This document shows, in pieces, positions 33,438 through 42,834 of a stretch of DNA of 54,519 bases. A model generated the notes under the pieces. That model made no database searches. It was not told the DNA's origin and saw nothing but the letters and a program-made list of their open reading frames with translations. Source of the stretch: Bradyrhizobium niftali (GTDB taxonomy: Bacteria > Pseudomonadota > Alphaproteobacteria > Rhizobiales > Xanthobacteraceae); contig NZ_SPQT01000042.1 in NCBI RefSeq assembly GCF_004571025.1, positions 1 through 54,519 of the forward strand, given 5' to 3'. Numbering within the stretch: position 1 is the first letter of the stretch; every line of letters starts with the position of its first letter. The translations under genes and the position numbers were made by a program.

Positions 33438-33670
33438 TGAACGATTTCCCGGGATACGCATTGCCGCGACGAAGCGCGTGAACATCCCGGGAAGGCTAAC
33501 CGGCAGGTTACTCATTAACGTTAAAGGAGCCCCTCGCGTCTTAGGTAGAAGTACGGAAAACGCGGCTTAAATCCGTGGACTTCCACACGTTTCACGCGCA
33601 GCGAAATGAAGCTTCCCGGATTTGCATGCTTCGCGTTCGTTAACGCCGACGCCATCCTTTGCGGATGGTG

Positions 33671-33904
33671 TCAGCGCACCGCCTCCCCGACGAGGCTGAT
33701 GCGAAAGACCGGCTTCTTGTTCTCGTCGAGCAGCTCCATGCACCACTCGGCGTTCGGCTTCAGGCCGCGCGAGATGCCGCCGAGCAGATTGGCGCAGACC
33801 TCGGTCATCTCGGTCCACGCGGCTGCGCGATCCTCGAACTCGTACGGCTGATCGGCGGCGCCGGAATAGCGACCGGTACTGATGCGGAAGAAGTACAGCG
33901 ACAT
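33671..33904 (-). CDS. DUF6894 small protein
   Basis: A 77-residue protein beginning MSLYFFRISTGRYSG. It has EFEDRAAAWTEMTEVCANLLGGISRGLKPNAEWCMELLDENKKPVFRI, which matches the small DUF6894 family seen in many rhizobial genomes. Function unknown. ATG 33904 is preceded by AGAAGGG. A hairpin at about 33649-33673 overlaps its 3' end and may terminate it. Confidence 0.75.
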   Translation of the reverse strand: MSLYFFRISTGRYSGAADQPYEFEDRAAAWTEMTEVCANLLGGISRGLKPNAEWCMELLDENKKPVFRISLVGEAVR

Positions 33905-33977
33905 CGTTGAACCCTTCTCTAGGGCCGCACCCCCCGGCCGTACGCAAACTGGGGCGCTAGTCGCTACCAACGCATGA

Positions 33978-34012
33978 AAGCCGCCGACCGTATGACTACG
34001 GCGCGGCGGCTT
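33978..34012 (-). terminator. Hairpin with short T-tract after the 199-residue exported protein
   Basis: The stem AAGCCGCCG (33978-33986) pairs with CGGCGGCTT (34004-34012). An inner CCGTA/TACGG stem is present. On the minus strand it is followed by TTTCATG, and it lies 56 bases past the stop of the minus-strand gene at 34068. Confidence 0.6.
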
Positions 34013-34067
34013 CGTGTTCGATGGTCGTCTTCAACGAGAAAGTGCGCGGACGGCCCCGCGCAGCCGC

Positions 34068-34667
34068 TCACTGGGTCGAGCGGCGCAGCTCCAGCGGACC
34101 CTCGTTCCTGGCGGGTTCGGACTTTGCTTCCGACTTCACCGGCTCGAGCCGGCCGCTCTCGACACGCGGGGTCTCGACGCGCGCGGCGACTTCGGTGTTC
34201 GAGGTGGCGACCGATCCGGTGTGCTCGGAGGAGCGCAGCGAACGCGGACGCGCGACGGCGCGCGCCATCAGCATCTGGTTGCCGCCCTGGTGGTGGAAGT
34301 CGCAATAGGCGAAGCCCATGCCCGACACCGAACCGCGGAAGCTGCGATCGTCGGTCTTCTCCAGGTTGAAGCAGGGCTCGAACGGAATTCCCTTGATCGA
34401 GGCGCAGACGTTCTGGCCGCGGATCTGGAGCGTGTTGCCGGGCAGGCGGAGATGCTTGACCGGGCCTGCACCCGAGAACTGCACGGCCCCGGCGGCGCCG
34501 AGGTCGTCCAGGATGCGGCCTGCGCCGCGGGTGCCGTCGAAACAGGTGAAAGCGAACACCTTGCCGGCGACGAAGCGACGCGCCTCGTCGGCATTCATGC
34601 TTCCAGCAATGGCCGGCGCAAACGTCGCTGCCGCCGTGACAGCCCCCAACACAATACGCGCAAGCAT
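34068..34667 (-). CDS. Exported conserved hypothetical protein
   Basis: A 199-residue protein with a signal peptide (MLARIVLGAVTAAATFAPAIAG) and several cysteines spaced through the mature part (KVFAFTCFDGTRG, GQNVCASIKG, FEPCFNLEK, FAYCDFHHQGG), which may form periplasmic disulfides. The C-terminal 60 residues are low complexity (Arg, Ser and Glu). I recognise it as a protein shared among Bradyrhizobium species without function. ATG 34667 is preceded by GGAG at six bases. Confidence 0.7.
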   Translation of the reverse strand: MLARIVLGAVTAAATFAPAIAGSMNADEARRFVAGKVFAFTCFDGTRGAGRILDDLGAAGAVQFSGAGPVKHLRLPGNTLQIRGQNVCASIKGIPFEPCFNLEKTDDRSFRGSVSGMGFAYCDFHHQGGNQMLMARAVARPRSLRSSEHTGSVATSNTEVAARVETPRVESGRLEPVKSEAKSEPARNEGPLELRRSTQ

Positions 34668-34779
34668 GCTCAACTCCGAACCGACCCCAGCGCGGGCGAT
34701 GCCTTATCTCTTTACCCGCTGCTTACCATACTAACCATGGCGACATTGAAGCAGCTTGGTTGGTAAAGTCTGAACGCCG

Positions 34780-35766
34780 TTAGACAATTTTTACCACGAT
34801 CCGGCCGCGGACCTGGCCGGACAGGATTTTCGCGCCCCATTCGGAAACCTCGGCGAGTGGGATTTCGTGAGTAATTTCAGATAGTTTCGACCGGTCGAGA
34901 TCCGACGCCAGACGCTGCCAGGCGGCCTTCCTGGGCTCGATCGGGCACATCACGGAATCGATGCCGAGAAGGCACACCCCGCGCAAAATGAAAGGCGCGA
35001 CAGAAGACGGCAGGTCCATGCCGGCGGCAAGGCCGCACGCCGCGATCGCGCCGCCGTACTTCGTCATCGACAAAAGGTTGGCGAGCGTGGTCGAGCCGAC
35101 GCTGTCGACGCCACCCGCCCAGCGCTCCTTGGCGAGGGGCTTGCCCGGCGCCGACAATTCGTTGCGGTCGATGATCTCGGCGGCGCCGAGCTGCCTGAGG
35201 TAGTCGGCCTCCGAGGTGCGGCCGGTCGAGGCGATGACGTGATAGCCGAGCTTGGACAGCACGGCGGTCGCGACCGAGCCGACGCCGCCGGCCGCGCCCG
35301 TCACCACGACGGGGCCGCTCTTCGGCGACAGGCCGTGCTTCTCCAGCGCCAGCACCGAGAGCATTGCGGTGAAACCGGCAGTGCCGATCGCCATGGCGTC
35401 GCGCGCCGACAGGCCCTGCGGCAGGGCGACCAGCCAGTCACCCTTCACCCGTGCCTTCTCGGCATAGGCGCCGAGATGGGTCTCGCCCATGCCCCAGCCG
35501 GTGCACACGACCTTGTCGCCCGCCTTCCACTGCGGATGCGAGGACTGCTCGACCGTGCCGGCGAAGTCGATGCCGGCGATCATCGGGAAGCGGCGCACCA
35601 CCGGCGCCTTGCCGGTGAGCGCAAGGCCGTCCTTGTAGTTCAGCGTCGACCATTCGACGCGGACGGTGACGTCGCCCTCCATCAGCTCGGCTTCGTCGAA
35701 CTGCGTAAGCTGCGCGGTGGTGCCCTTGTCCGCCTTGTCGATCCGGATCGCCTTGAATGTGGCCAC
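34780..35766 (-). CDS. Quinone-oxidoreductase-like acrylyl-CoA reductase (AcuI/YhdH family)
   Basis: A 328-residue medium-chain dehydrogenase/reductase. Visible features are VEWSTLNYKDGLALTGKAPVVRRFPMIAGIDFAGTV near the N-terminus and the nucleotide-binding loop VVVTGAAGGVGSVA at about 150-165, followed by LGYHVIASTGR. This matches the YhdH/AcuI group, NADPH-dependent reductases that act on acryloyl-CoA-like substrates. The true substrate here is unproven. It is 40 bases downstream of the MFS gene on the same strand and may share its transcript. Confidence 0.88.
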   Translation of the reverse strand: MATFKAIRIDKADKGTTAQLTQFDEAELMEGDVTVRVEWSTLNYKDGLALTGKAPVVRRFPMIAGIDFAGTVEQSSHPQWKAGDKVVCTGWGMGETHLGAYAEKARVKGDWLVALPQGLSARDAMAIGTAGFTAMLSVLALEKHGLSPKSGPVVVTGAAGGVGSVATAVLSKLGYHVIASTGRTSEADYLRQLGAAEIIDRNELSAPGKPLAKERWAGGVDSVGSTTLANLLSMTKYGGAIAACGLAAGMDLPSSVAPFILRGVCLLGIDSVMCPIEPRKAAWQRLASDLDRSKLSEITHEIPLAEVSEWGAKILSGQVRGRIVVKIV

Positions 35767-35806
35767 GGCTGAACTCCCTGACTTGTTTCAGGGGATGTTT
35801 AGCCGA

Positions 35807-37060
35807 TCAGGCAGGCTGCGCAACCGCCCGCTCGACGGGTTTCTCCACGATCGGAAGATTGATCAGCGCCGAGAGCACGCCGAACAGAATCGAGAGCCAC
35901 CAGATCGGCGTGTAGGAACCGAACCGCTCGAACACGACGCCGCCGAGCCAGACGCCGAGGAAGCCGCCGACCTGATGGCTGACGAAGGCGAAGCCATAGA
36001 GCGTCGCAAGCCAGCGCGTGCCGAACATCAGCGCCACCAGCGCCGAGGTCGGCGGCACCGTCGACAGCCAGGTCAGGCCGGAGACCGCACCGAACGCAAT
36101 CGCCGAGAACGGCGTGATCGGGAACGAGATGAAGGCCAGCGTCGCAAGCGCGCGGGTGAAGTAGATGGTCGAGAGGATGTAGCGCTTGGGCAGCGAGTTC
36201 TGGAGATAACCGACGCTGAGCGAGCCGATGATGTTGAAAAGGCCGATCGCCGCGATCACCCAGCCGCCGGTTTGCGTCGAGATGCCGCGATCGACCAGGA
36301 ACGCCGGCAGATGCACCGTGATGAAGGCGAGCTGGAAGCCGCAGGTGAAGAAGCCAAGCACCAGCAGCACATAGGAGCGATGGCCAAAGGCTTCCGCGAG
36401 CGCCTTCATGAAGGTCTGCTCGTCCGCTGGCGCCGCGTTAGCCGTGCTTGCGACCGGCGGCGTCGAGAGCGCCAGCGACAGCGGAATGATCAGCAGCATC
36501 AGGAAGCCGAACACGCTGAGCGCCTGCTGCCAGCCGAAATTGTCGATCAGCGCGACGCCGATCGGCGCGAACAGGAACTGTCCGAACGAGCCCGCCGCCG
36601 TGCCGGCGCCGAGCGCAAGCCCGCGCTTCTCGGCCGGCAACAGCTTGCTGAACGCCGACAGCACCAGGTTGAACGAGCAGCCGGCGAGACCAAAGCCGAC
36701 CATCACGCCTGCACCGAGATTCAGCGACAGCGGCGTCGAGGAGTAGCGCATCAGGAGCAGGCCGCCGGCATAGAGCAGCGCGCCGACGCACATCACCCGG
36801 AACAGGCCGAAGCGATCGGCGACTGCGCCCGCGATCGGCTGGCCCAATCCCCACAGCAAGTTCTGGAAGGCAATCGCCAAGCCGAACACGTCGCGGCCCC
36901 AGGCGTACTCATGGCTCATCGGCTGCACGAAGAAGCCGAGCGCCGAGCGCGGGCCGAAGCCAAGCATGCCGATGGCGCAACCGCAGAGGATGATGATGGC
37001 CGGCGTGCGCCAGGTGGAGGAACGCGAGACCGGACCGAGCTCGCCCGCTTGTGTGGACAT
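35807..37060 (-). CDS. MFS transporter
   Basis: A 417-residue major facilitator superfamily transporter with twelve predicted helices. Typical elements are PRSALGFFVQPMSHEYAW, IAGAVADRFG after helix 2 and GLALGAGTAAGSFGQFLFAPI around helix 5. ATG 37060 (MSTQAGELG) has AGGA nine bases upstream and is favoured over in-frame ATGs at 37072 and further upstream. The substrate is unknown. The gene diverges from nadA, and the shared intergenic region holds two palindromes, so NAD-linked regulation is possible. Confidence 0.88.
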   Translation of the reverse strand: MSTQAGELGPVSRSSTWRTPAIIILCGCAIGMLGFGPRSALGFFVQPMSHEYAWGRDVFGLAIAFQNLLWGLGQPIAGAVADRFGLFRVMCVGALLYAGGLLLMRYSSTPLSLNLGAGVMVGFGLAGCSFNLVLSAFSKLLPAEKRGLALGAGTAAGSFGQFLFAPIGVALIDNFGWQQALSVFGFLMLLIIPLSLALSTPPVASTANAAPADEQTFMKALAEAFGHRSYVLLVLGFFTCGFQLAFITVHLPAFLVDRGISTQTGGWVIAAIGLFNIIGSLSVGYLQNSLPKRYILSTIYFTRALATLAFISFPITPFSAIAFGAVSGLTWLSTVPPTSALVALMFGTRWLATLYGFAFVSHQVGGFLGVWLGGVVFERFGSYTPIWWLSILFGVLSALINLPIVEKPVERAVAQPA

Positions 37061-37284
37061 GGTGTTCCTCATCTTGTCGTTGGCGGATCCGAAATAGGCA
37101 GCCACAGGCAGCTCGTTTAATGCAAATGCATGAACATCCCAAGTCAAAAATGGTTGCGTTCCACGAAGGGCTCCCGCGGGAGCACTGCGTTTCAACCAGA
37201 CCTGGTCCGGCGCAGTGGAGTGCGACTTGACGGGAATGTGTGCGAGGAGACCTAGCAACTCCCTGCCATGCGTGATATCTTTAA

Positions 37285-37303
37285 TCTGCTCAGATTGAGC
37301 ATA
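37285..37303. promoter_or_regulatory. Second palindromic operator candidate
   Basis: TCTGCTCAGATTGAGCATA contains TGCTCA and its inverse TGAGCA around a GAT centre. The reverse complement matches the perfect palindrome at 37360-37378 in 15 of 19 positions. It lies about 100 bases upstream of nadA and about 225 bases upstream of the MFS gene start. Confidence 0.55.
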
Positions 37304-37359
37304 TCTGGGCGCTGACGACATGCGATCCGGCCTCCCGGCCGGATTTCTCAGGCTCTATA

Positions 37360-37378
37360 TATACTCAATTTGAGTATA
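37360..37378. promoter_or_regulatory. Perfect 19-bp palindrome, candidate NAD-regulator operator
   Basis: TATACTCAATTTGAGTATA is a perfect palindrome about a central T. It lies 23 bases before the nadA start codon, where it would overlap a promoter or the transcription start. A winged-helix dimer of the NadQ/NrtR type could bind it. The rest of the 340-base nadA-MFS intergenic region (37061-37401) carries no other gene I can support. Confidence 0.65.
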
Positions 37379-37401
37379 ACAACCTTGCACGGGAGGCTTC
37401 G

Positions 37402-38520
37402 ATGCCGATCACTGGACTTTACGGCCCTGACGACTTTACCAGCCGACCGCGCGGCCAAGCCGCCAACCCGGTCACGACCTCCCCGCGCGCCGCGCCGGCG
37501 CGAACGGGATCCACACTGCCGATGCCCTCGCTGCAATGGACCGATGAGGTCGAGCGCGCCACCGCGCCTCTCTATGAGCGCGTGAAGCACGTGATCCCGC
37601 CGATCGAGTGGCCGGTGATGGCGCCGACGATCAAGGCGATCAACGAGCTGAAGCAGGCGCGCGGCGCGGTGATCCTCGCGCACAATTACCAGGCCCCGGA
37701 GATCTTCCACTGCGTCGCCGACATCGGCGGCGATTCGCTCCAGCTCGCCGTCGAAGCCACCAAGGTGAAGGCAGGAATCATCGTCCAGTGCGGCGTGCAC
37801 TTCATGGCCGAGACCTCGAAGCTGCTCAACCCGGACAAGACGGTGCTGATCCCGGACTCGCGCGCCGGCTGCTCGCTTGCCGCCAGCATCACGGGTGCAG
37901 ACGTTCGCCTGCTCCGCGAGAAATTTCCCGGCGTTCCCGTCGTCGCCTATGTCAACACGTCGGCGGAGGTGAAGGCCGAGGTGGACATCTGCTGCACCTC
38001 GTCGAACGCGGTGCAGGTGGTCGAGAGCCTGGGCGCTCGAAGCGTGATCTTCCTGCCCGACCGCTATCTCGCGACCTACGTGGCCTCGAAGACCGACGTG
38101 AAGATCATCGCCTGGAAGGGCGCTTGCGAGGTGCATGAGCGCTTCACCGGCGCGGAGCTGCGCGAGCTTCGCGAGGCCGATCCCTCCGTTCAGATCATCG
38201 CCCATCCCGAATGCCCGCCGGACGTTCTGGCGGAGGCCGACTTCACCGGCTCGACCGCGCATATGATCAACTGGGTGCGCGCAAAGCGGCCGCGGCGGCT
38301 GGTGATGATCACGGAATGCTCGATGGCCGACAATGTGCGCGCCGAGCTGCCTGACGTGGAGATGCTGCGTCCGTGCAATCTCTGCCCGCACATGAAACGC
38401 ATCACGCTCGCCAACATTCTGGAGAGCCTGCTGACGCTGCGCGAGGAGATCACGATCGACCCCGCGCTCGCGATGCGCGCACGACGATCGGTCGAGCGGA
38501 TGATCAATCTGAAGAATTGA
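37402..38520 (+). CDS. nadA: Quinolinate synthase A
   Basis: A 372-residue iron-sulfur enzyme that condenses iminoaspartate with dihydroxyacetone phosphate to quinolinate. Cysteines that should bind the 4Fe-4S cluster are Cys130 in VQCGVHFMAETSK, Cys242 in KGACEVH, and the CNLC pair at 325/328 in RPCNLCPHMK. The motif HNYQAPE is at 94-100. GGGAGG is six bases before the ATG. The first 60 residues form an extension before the catalytic body. First gene of nadABC. Confidence 0.95.
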   Translation: MPITGLYGPDDFTSRPRGQAANPVTTSPRAAPARTGSTLPMPSLQWTDEVERATAPLYERVKHVIPPIEWPVMAPTIKAINELKQARGAVILAHNYQAPEIFHCVADIGGDSLQLAVEATKVKAGIIVQCGVHFMAETSKLLNPDKTVLIPDSRAGCSLAASITGADVRLLREKFPGVPVVAYVNTSAEVKAEVDICCTSSNAVQVVESLGARSVIFLPDRYLATYVASKTDVKIIAWKGACEVHERFTGAELRELREADPSVQIIAHPECPPDVLAEADFTGSTAHMINWVRAKRPRRLVMITECSMADNVRAELPDVEMLRPCNLCPHMKRITLANILESLLTLREEITIDPALAMRARRSVERMINLKN

Positions 38521-38546
38521 AGAGCAACACGCAGCCACAAACACCG

Positions 38547-38673
38547 CTGTCGTCCCGGCGAAGGCCGGGACCCATAACCACAGGAAGATGTGGTTGCGAA
38601 GAACGACGTCGAACAGCTGCGCGCAACAATTACCGCCGCGGCGTATGGGTCCCGGCCTTCGCCGGGACGACGG
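38547..38673. repeat. Palindromic repeat dimer between nadA and nadB
   Basis: The arms match the repeat at 12017-12141 (family CTGTCGTCCCGGCG) but enclose a different spacer. It separates nadA from nadB by about 170 bases; the operon remains possible if the structure is not a strong terminator. Confidence 0.88.
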
Positions 38674-38694
38674 TGGAGAACTCGGAGAAAGCTA

Positions 38695-40302
38695 ATGCAA
38701 GACAACATCCCCAACCTCACCCGCAACGCCGACGACGTCGTCATCGTCGGCGGCGGCCTTGCCGGACTGTTTTGCGCGCTGAAGCTCGCGCCGCGGCCGG
38801 TGACGCTGATCTCGGCGGCACCGCTCGGACAGGGCGCATCGTCCGCATGGGCGCAAGGCGGCATCGCCGCAGCGGTGGCCGAGGGCGATACGCCGGAAGC
38901 CCATGCCGCGGATACGATTGCCGTCGGCGGCGGTCTTGTCGACGAAGCAGTCGCGCTTGGGATCGCCCGCGAGGCTGCGCCGCGCATCCGTGACCTGCTC
39001 GCCTATGGCGTGCCGTTCGATCGTGATCTCGAAGGCAGGCTCGCGGTCGGGCGGGAAGCTGCGCATTCGGCCCGCCGCATCGTGCATGTCCGCGGCGACG
39101 GCGCGGGCGCAGCGATCATCGCGGCGCTGGGCGAGGCCGTACGCCGGACACCGTCGATCCGGCTGATCGAAGGTTTCGTCGCCGAAGCACTGTTGACGGA
39201 AGACGGCGCCGTCACCGGCCTTCAGTTGCGCGCGGCCGGCAATCCTGTTGCCCCGCCGGTCCTGCTCGCCTCACGCGCGGTGGCGCTCGCGACCGGCGGC
39301 CTCGGCCATCTCTATGCCGTCACCACCAATCCGTTTGAAGCGAGCGGATCTGGCCTCGCGATCGCCGCGCGCGCCGGCGCCGTGATCGCCGATCCTGAAT
39401 TCGTGCAATTCCACCCCACCGCCATCATGGTCGGCCGCGATCCGGCACCGCTGGCGACGGAGGCGCTGCGCGGCGAAGGCGCGACGCTGATCAATGGCCA
39501 TGGCGAGCGTTTCATGCTGGCGCGTCATCCGCTTGCCGAGCTCGCGCCGCGCGACATCGTGGCCCGCGGCGTGTTCGCCGAAATCGCGGCCGGGCGCGGC
39601 GCGTTCCTCGACGCGCGGCAAGCGCTGGGCGCGCGCTTCGCCGAAAAATTCCCGACCGTGCATGCGAGCTGCATCGCCGCCGGCATCGATCCCGCCACGC
39701 AGGCCATCCCGATCGCGCCGGCCGCGCACTACCACATGGGCGGCATCGCGGTGGACGCGCGCGGCCGCAGCTCGATCGACGGGCTCTGGGCCGGCGGCGA
39801 AGTGTCCTCCACCGGTGCGCATGGCGCCAACCGTCTCGCCTCCAATTCGCTGCTGGAGGCCGTTGTCTACGCCGCGCGCATCGCCGACGACATCGCCGGC
39901 CGCGCGATCCCCTCGCCTGCCCGCCTCCCCGACGCGCTCGTGACGTCGCGTGGCAACGCACCGGATATTGCGGCCGTGAAGCGGCTACGCGCGATGATGA
40001 GCGCGCATGTCGGCGTCATCCGTCACAGTGACGGGCTTGCGGAGGCCGTGCGCAGCTTCGCCGCGCTCGAACGTGACGCAACGAGCATCGCTGTCCGCAA
40101 CATGGCGACGTCGGCCCTGCTCGTCGCCGCTGCGGCCTGGACGCGGTGCGAGAGCCGCGGCGCGCATTTCCGCGTCGACCACCCGGCCGATGTCCCCGCG
40201 CTGGCCCGGAGAACGATGACCACCCTCGCCGCGGCACGCGAAGCCGCGGAGAGCCTGCACGAACGTCCGCTGCCGCGCATTGCGCAGCCCGTGATCGCCT
40301 GA
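38695..40302 (+). CDS. nadB: L-aspartate oxidase
   Basis: A 535-residue FAD enzyme that oxidises L-aspartate to iminoaspartate, the partner of NadA. The dinucleotide fold VVIVGGGLAGLFCALKLA is near the N-terminus, and QGASSAWAQGGIAAAV, QFHPTAIMV, HYHMGGIAVDARG and HGANRLASNSLLEA are the flavin- and substrate-site motifs of the succinate dehydrogenase/fumarate reductase family. ATG 38695 is just past the repeat. Its stop overlaps an ATG at 40302, linking it to nadC. Confidence 0.95.
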   Translation: MQDNIPNLTRNADDVVIVGGGLAGLFCALKLAPRPVTLISAAPLGQGASSAWAQGGIAAAVAEGDTPEAHAADTIAVGGGLVDEAVALGIAREAAPRIRDLLAYGVPFDRDLEGRLAVGREAAHSARRIVHVRGDGAGAAIIAALGEAVRRTPSIRLIEGFVAEALLTEDGAVTGLQLRAAGNPVAPPVLLASRAVALATGGLGHLYAVTTNPFEASGSGLAIAARAGAVIADPEFVQFHPTAIMVGRDPAPLATEALRGEGATLINGHGERFMLARHPLAELAPRDIVARGVFAEIAAGRGAFLDARQALGARFAEKFPTVHASCIAAGIDPATQAIPIAPAAHYHMGGIAVDARGRSSIDGLWAGGEVSSTGAHGANRLASNSLLEAVVYAARIADDIAGRAIPSPARLPDALVTSRGNAPDIAAVKRLRAMMSAHVGVIRHSDGLAEAVRSFAALERDATSIAVRNMATSALLVAAAAWTRCESRGAHFRVDHPADVPALARRTMTTLAAAREAAESLHERPLPRIAQPVIA

Positions 40303-40313
40303 TGGAGTCCCTT

Positions 40314-41192
40314 ATGATCACCCCGACATCCCTGCTCTATCCCGACGCCTTCCTCTCGCCGCTCGCGATCGACGAGGCCGTGCACCGCGCGCTCGACGAG
40401 GACCTCGGCCGCGCCGGCGACATCACCTCGCTGGCAACGATCCCGGAGGCGACGAAGGCGCAGGCGATCCTGGTCGCGCGCCAGTCCGGCGTGATCGCCG
40501 GCCTGCCGCTGGCGCTGGCGACGCTGCAAAAGCTGTCGCCCGACATCGAGGTGCGGCCGCATGTCCGCGATGCCGCCCGCGTGGCCCGCGGACAGCACGT
40601 GCTGACGATCTCGGGCCCTGCGCGCGCCATTCTCACCGCGGAGCGGACCGCGCTGAATTTCGTCGGCCGGCTGTCGGGCGTTGCGACGCTGACGGCGGAC
40701 TATGTCGCGCGCACCGAAGGCACCAGGATGCGGATCTGCTGCACGCGAAAAACCACGCCGGGCTTGCGCGCCCTAGAGAAATACGCGGTGCGCTGCGGCG
40801 GCGGTTTCAACCACCGCTTCGGCCTCGACGACGCGATCCTGATCAAGGACAACCACATCGCGGTCGCCGGCGGCATCCGCCCCGTGCTGGAGCGCGCACG
40901 TACGCACGCCGGCCATCTCGTCAAGATCGAGATCGAGGTCGATACGCTGGCGCAATTGCGCGAGGTGCTGGACACGGGAATGGCTGACGCCGTGCTGCTC
41001 GACAACATGGACCTTGCGACGCTGCGCGAGGCTGTGCGGATCAACGAGGGCCGGCTCAAGCTGGAAGCATCCGGCGGCATCACGCTGGACTCGATCGCCG
41101 CAATCGCGGCGACAGGCGTCGACTACGCGTCTTCAGGCGCGCTGACGCATTCCGCACCGAATTTCGACTGTGCCCTGGATATCGAGGCGTGA
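40314..41192 (+). CDS. nadC: Nicotinate-nucleotide pyrophosphorylase (carboxylating)
   Basis: A 292-residue enzyme that turns quinolinate and PRPP into nicotinate mononucleotide. Key motifs are DEDLGRAGDITSL, TRKTTPGLRALEKYAVRCGGGFNHRFGL and LIKDNHI, then EIEVDTLAQL, LDNMDLATL and EASGGITLDSIAAIAATGVD. GGAG six bases upstream supports ATG 40314; an ATG at 40302 overlapping the nadB stop is the alternative. Confidence 0.94.
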   Translation: MITPTSLLYPDAFLSPLAIDEAVHRALDEDLGRAGDITSLATIPEATKAQAILVARQSGVIAGLPLALATLQKLSPDIEVRPHVRDAARVARGQHVLTISGPARAILTAERTALNFVGRLSGVATLTADYVARTEGTRMRICCTRKTTPGLRALEKYAVRCGGGFNHRFGLDDAILIKDNHIAVAGGIRPVLERARTHAGHLVKIEIEVDTLAQLREVLDTGMADAVLLDNMDLATLREAVRINEGRLKLEASGGITLDSIAAIAATGVDYASSGALTHSAPNFDCALDIEA

Positions 41193-41200
41193 CTTCTTAG

Positions 41201-41345
41201 CCTCTCCCCGCTTGCGGAGAGAGGCCGGAATTCGCGCTGAAAGCGCGGATTCCGGGTGAGGGGGAATCTCCGCGAGTCCAACTCTCACCGTCTCCGCGGA
41301 AAGTCCCCCTCACCCCAACCCTCTCCCCGCAAGCGGGGCGAGGGC
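41201..41345. repeat. Palindromic repeat, family CCTCTCCCCGCTTGCGG
   Basis: Units around CCTCTCCCCGCTTGCGG (41201) and CTCTCCCCGCAAGCGGGG (41321) flank about 100 bases with further stem-loops. It lies between nadC and the hydrolase gene on the opposite strand and may terminate nadABC. Confidence 0.75.
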
Positions 41346-41379
41346 GCAGTCGCGCTTGCGGCGACAGCCACAAACTAAC

Positions 41380-42834
41380 TCAGCGCCGTACGGTATCTCC
41401 CATCTCGGCGGAGCTCTTGGCCTGCTGCGCGAGTTCGGCGGAGAGTGCGGCGGTCTGGGCCGGGGAGCCCCAGCTCGGTTCCTCGCTGCCGTCGCCCCAG
41501 GCGCGCGGGCGATAGAAGGTATGCACGCCTGTCTTGTACATCTTCTTCATCTCGGCGACCCAGGACGGGCGCACCCAGTAGGCGTGGTAATGCGTGGACT
41601 TGCCGACCTCGGGCAGCCAGATCTGGCCGTCGAGCATCGCCTTCGCGATCTTCTTGGCGCGCTCCCACATCTCGGGCTCGCGGATCACGTCGGCATTGTT
41701 GTCGCAGGCAAAGGTGAACTGGCAGGCGAGATGGCGGTGCTTGTTCTGATAGACCGCTCCGCACACCGTATCGGGATATTTGCCGGAGAACACGCGATTC
41801 ATCACCACCTGCGCGACCGCTATCTGGCCGCGCACGGCCTCGCCGCGGGATTCGAAATAGACGGCTTCGGCGAGACATTTCTCGGATTTCGCGCGCGACT
41901 TGTCGTCGAGCGCGAGCCGTTCCGCCGGCGACCTGGCGCGCTGGTTGTCGGCGTTGACCTCGCCCTTCGGCGCGACGCTCTCGCCGCTCTCGATGTCCCT
42001 GGCGATCTCCTCCGTTGGCGGCGACAGCGAGGCCGTCACCTTCATGTCGGGGTCGGGCATCACGATCAACGGCTCGGCGCCGGGCTGCCAGCTCTCGATG
42101 CTCTCCAGATTGCCGCCGAGCGAGGAGCTGCCGAAGAACAGGTTCGAGGTCTTGACGCTGAAGGGATCGCGCGCGGGCGCGGCCGGCGCAGTGGCCCGCT
42201 TCAGCGCCTCCAGCGGCTGGACCGCGAACGAGCGCGCGAGGTCGCTGGCCTTCGGCGGATTGGCATATTGCGGCAACGGCGGCGCGCGAAGCGCTTCCTG
42301 AAGCTCGGGGTCGAGCGCGGCTGCGGACTCCGGCGACATCGCTTGCGGCAACGCGGCGGTCTTGGCGCCGAACACCGAGCTGTTCGACGTCGCGGGATCT
42401 TCCTGCGCGGGCGCTGCGGCCGGTGCGGCAGCGTCGGGAGACGTCGTCGGTGTCACGATCGCGAGGCGATCACCCTTCATGGAGCGATCGACCTTGGGAA
42501 AGTCGGCGGCCTGGTAACGCGGCGGCGCCTGAAGCGCCGGATTGCGGCTGATCGCGCCGGTGACGTCGCGGCCATCGAGGCTTGCGAGGCGAACCATCGC
42601 GCTCTGCGGAACCGAGGTGCCGATGGGGCGGGAGAAACTGTAGGTGGCGAGCTGGATCGAGGACGCCGCGGAATACACCTGCTTCTGCCAACGCTCGGCG
42701 ACGCCGGGCTGACGCGCCAGCAGCGAGGCAATATCCTGATAGCCGGTCTCTCTCGGCATCAATGCGAAGATGCAGAGACCGATGCCGAAGGACGCGAACC
42801 GCGCGCCCTTCGGATGGTTACGCAACACTGACAT
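41380..42834 (-). CDS. SleB-type cell wall hydrolase
   Basis: A 484-residue protein. A single N-terminal transmembrane or signal helix (ARFASFGIGLCIFALMP) and a long, variable Ala/Pro-rich linker precede a C-terminal Hydrolase_2 domain (PF07486). That domain has CLAEAVYFESRGEAVRGQIAVAQVVMNRVFSGKYPDTVCGAVYQ, where the Glu in AEAVYFE is the probable catalytic residue. CQFTFACD and HYHAYWVRPSW follow. It probably cleaves peptidoglycan in the periplasm. ATG 42834 (MSVLRNHPKGARF) is preferred; ATG 42891 would add 19 residues. Confidence 0.85.
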   Translation of the reverse strand: MSVLRNHPKGARFASFGIGLCIFALMPRETGYQDIASLLARQPGVAERWQKQVYSAASSIQLATYSFSRPIGTSVPQSAMVRLASLDGRDVTGAISRNPALQAPPRYQAADFPKVDRSMKGDRLAIVTPTTSPDAAAPAAAPAQEDPATSNSSVFGAKTAALPQAMSPESAAALDPELQEALRAPPLPQYANPPKASDLARSFAVQPLEALKRATAPAAPARDPFSVKTSNLFFGSSSLGGNLESIESWQPGAEPLIVMPDPDMKVTASLSPPTEEIARDIESGESVAPKGEVNADNQRARSPAERLALDDKSRAKSEKCLAEAVYFESRGEAVRGQIAVAQVVMNRVFSGKYPDTVCGAVYQNKHRHLACQFTFACDNNADVIREPEMWERAKKIAKAMLDGQIWLPEVGKSTHYHAYWVRPSWVAEMKKMYKTGVHTFYRPRAWGDGSEEPSWGSPAQTAALSAELAQQAKSSAEMGDTVRR

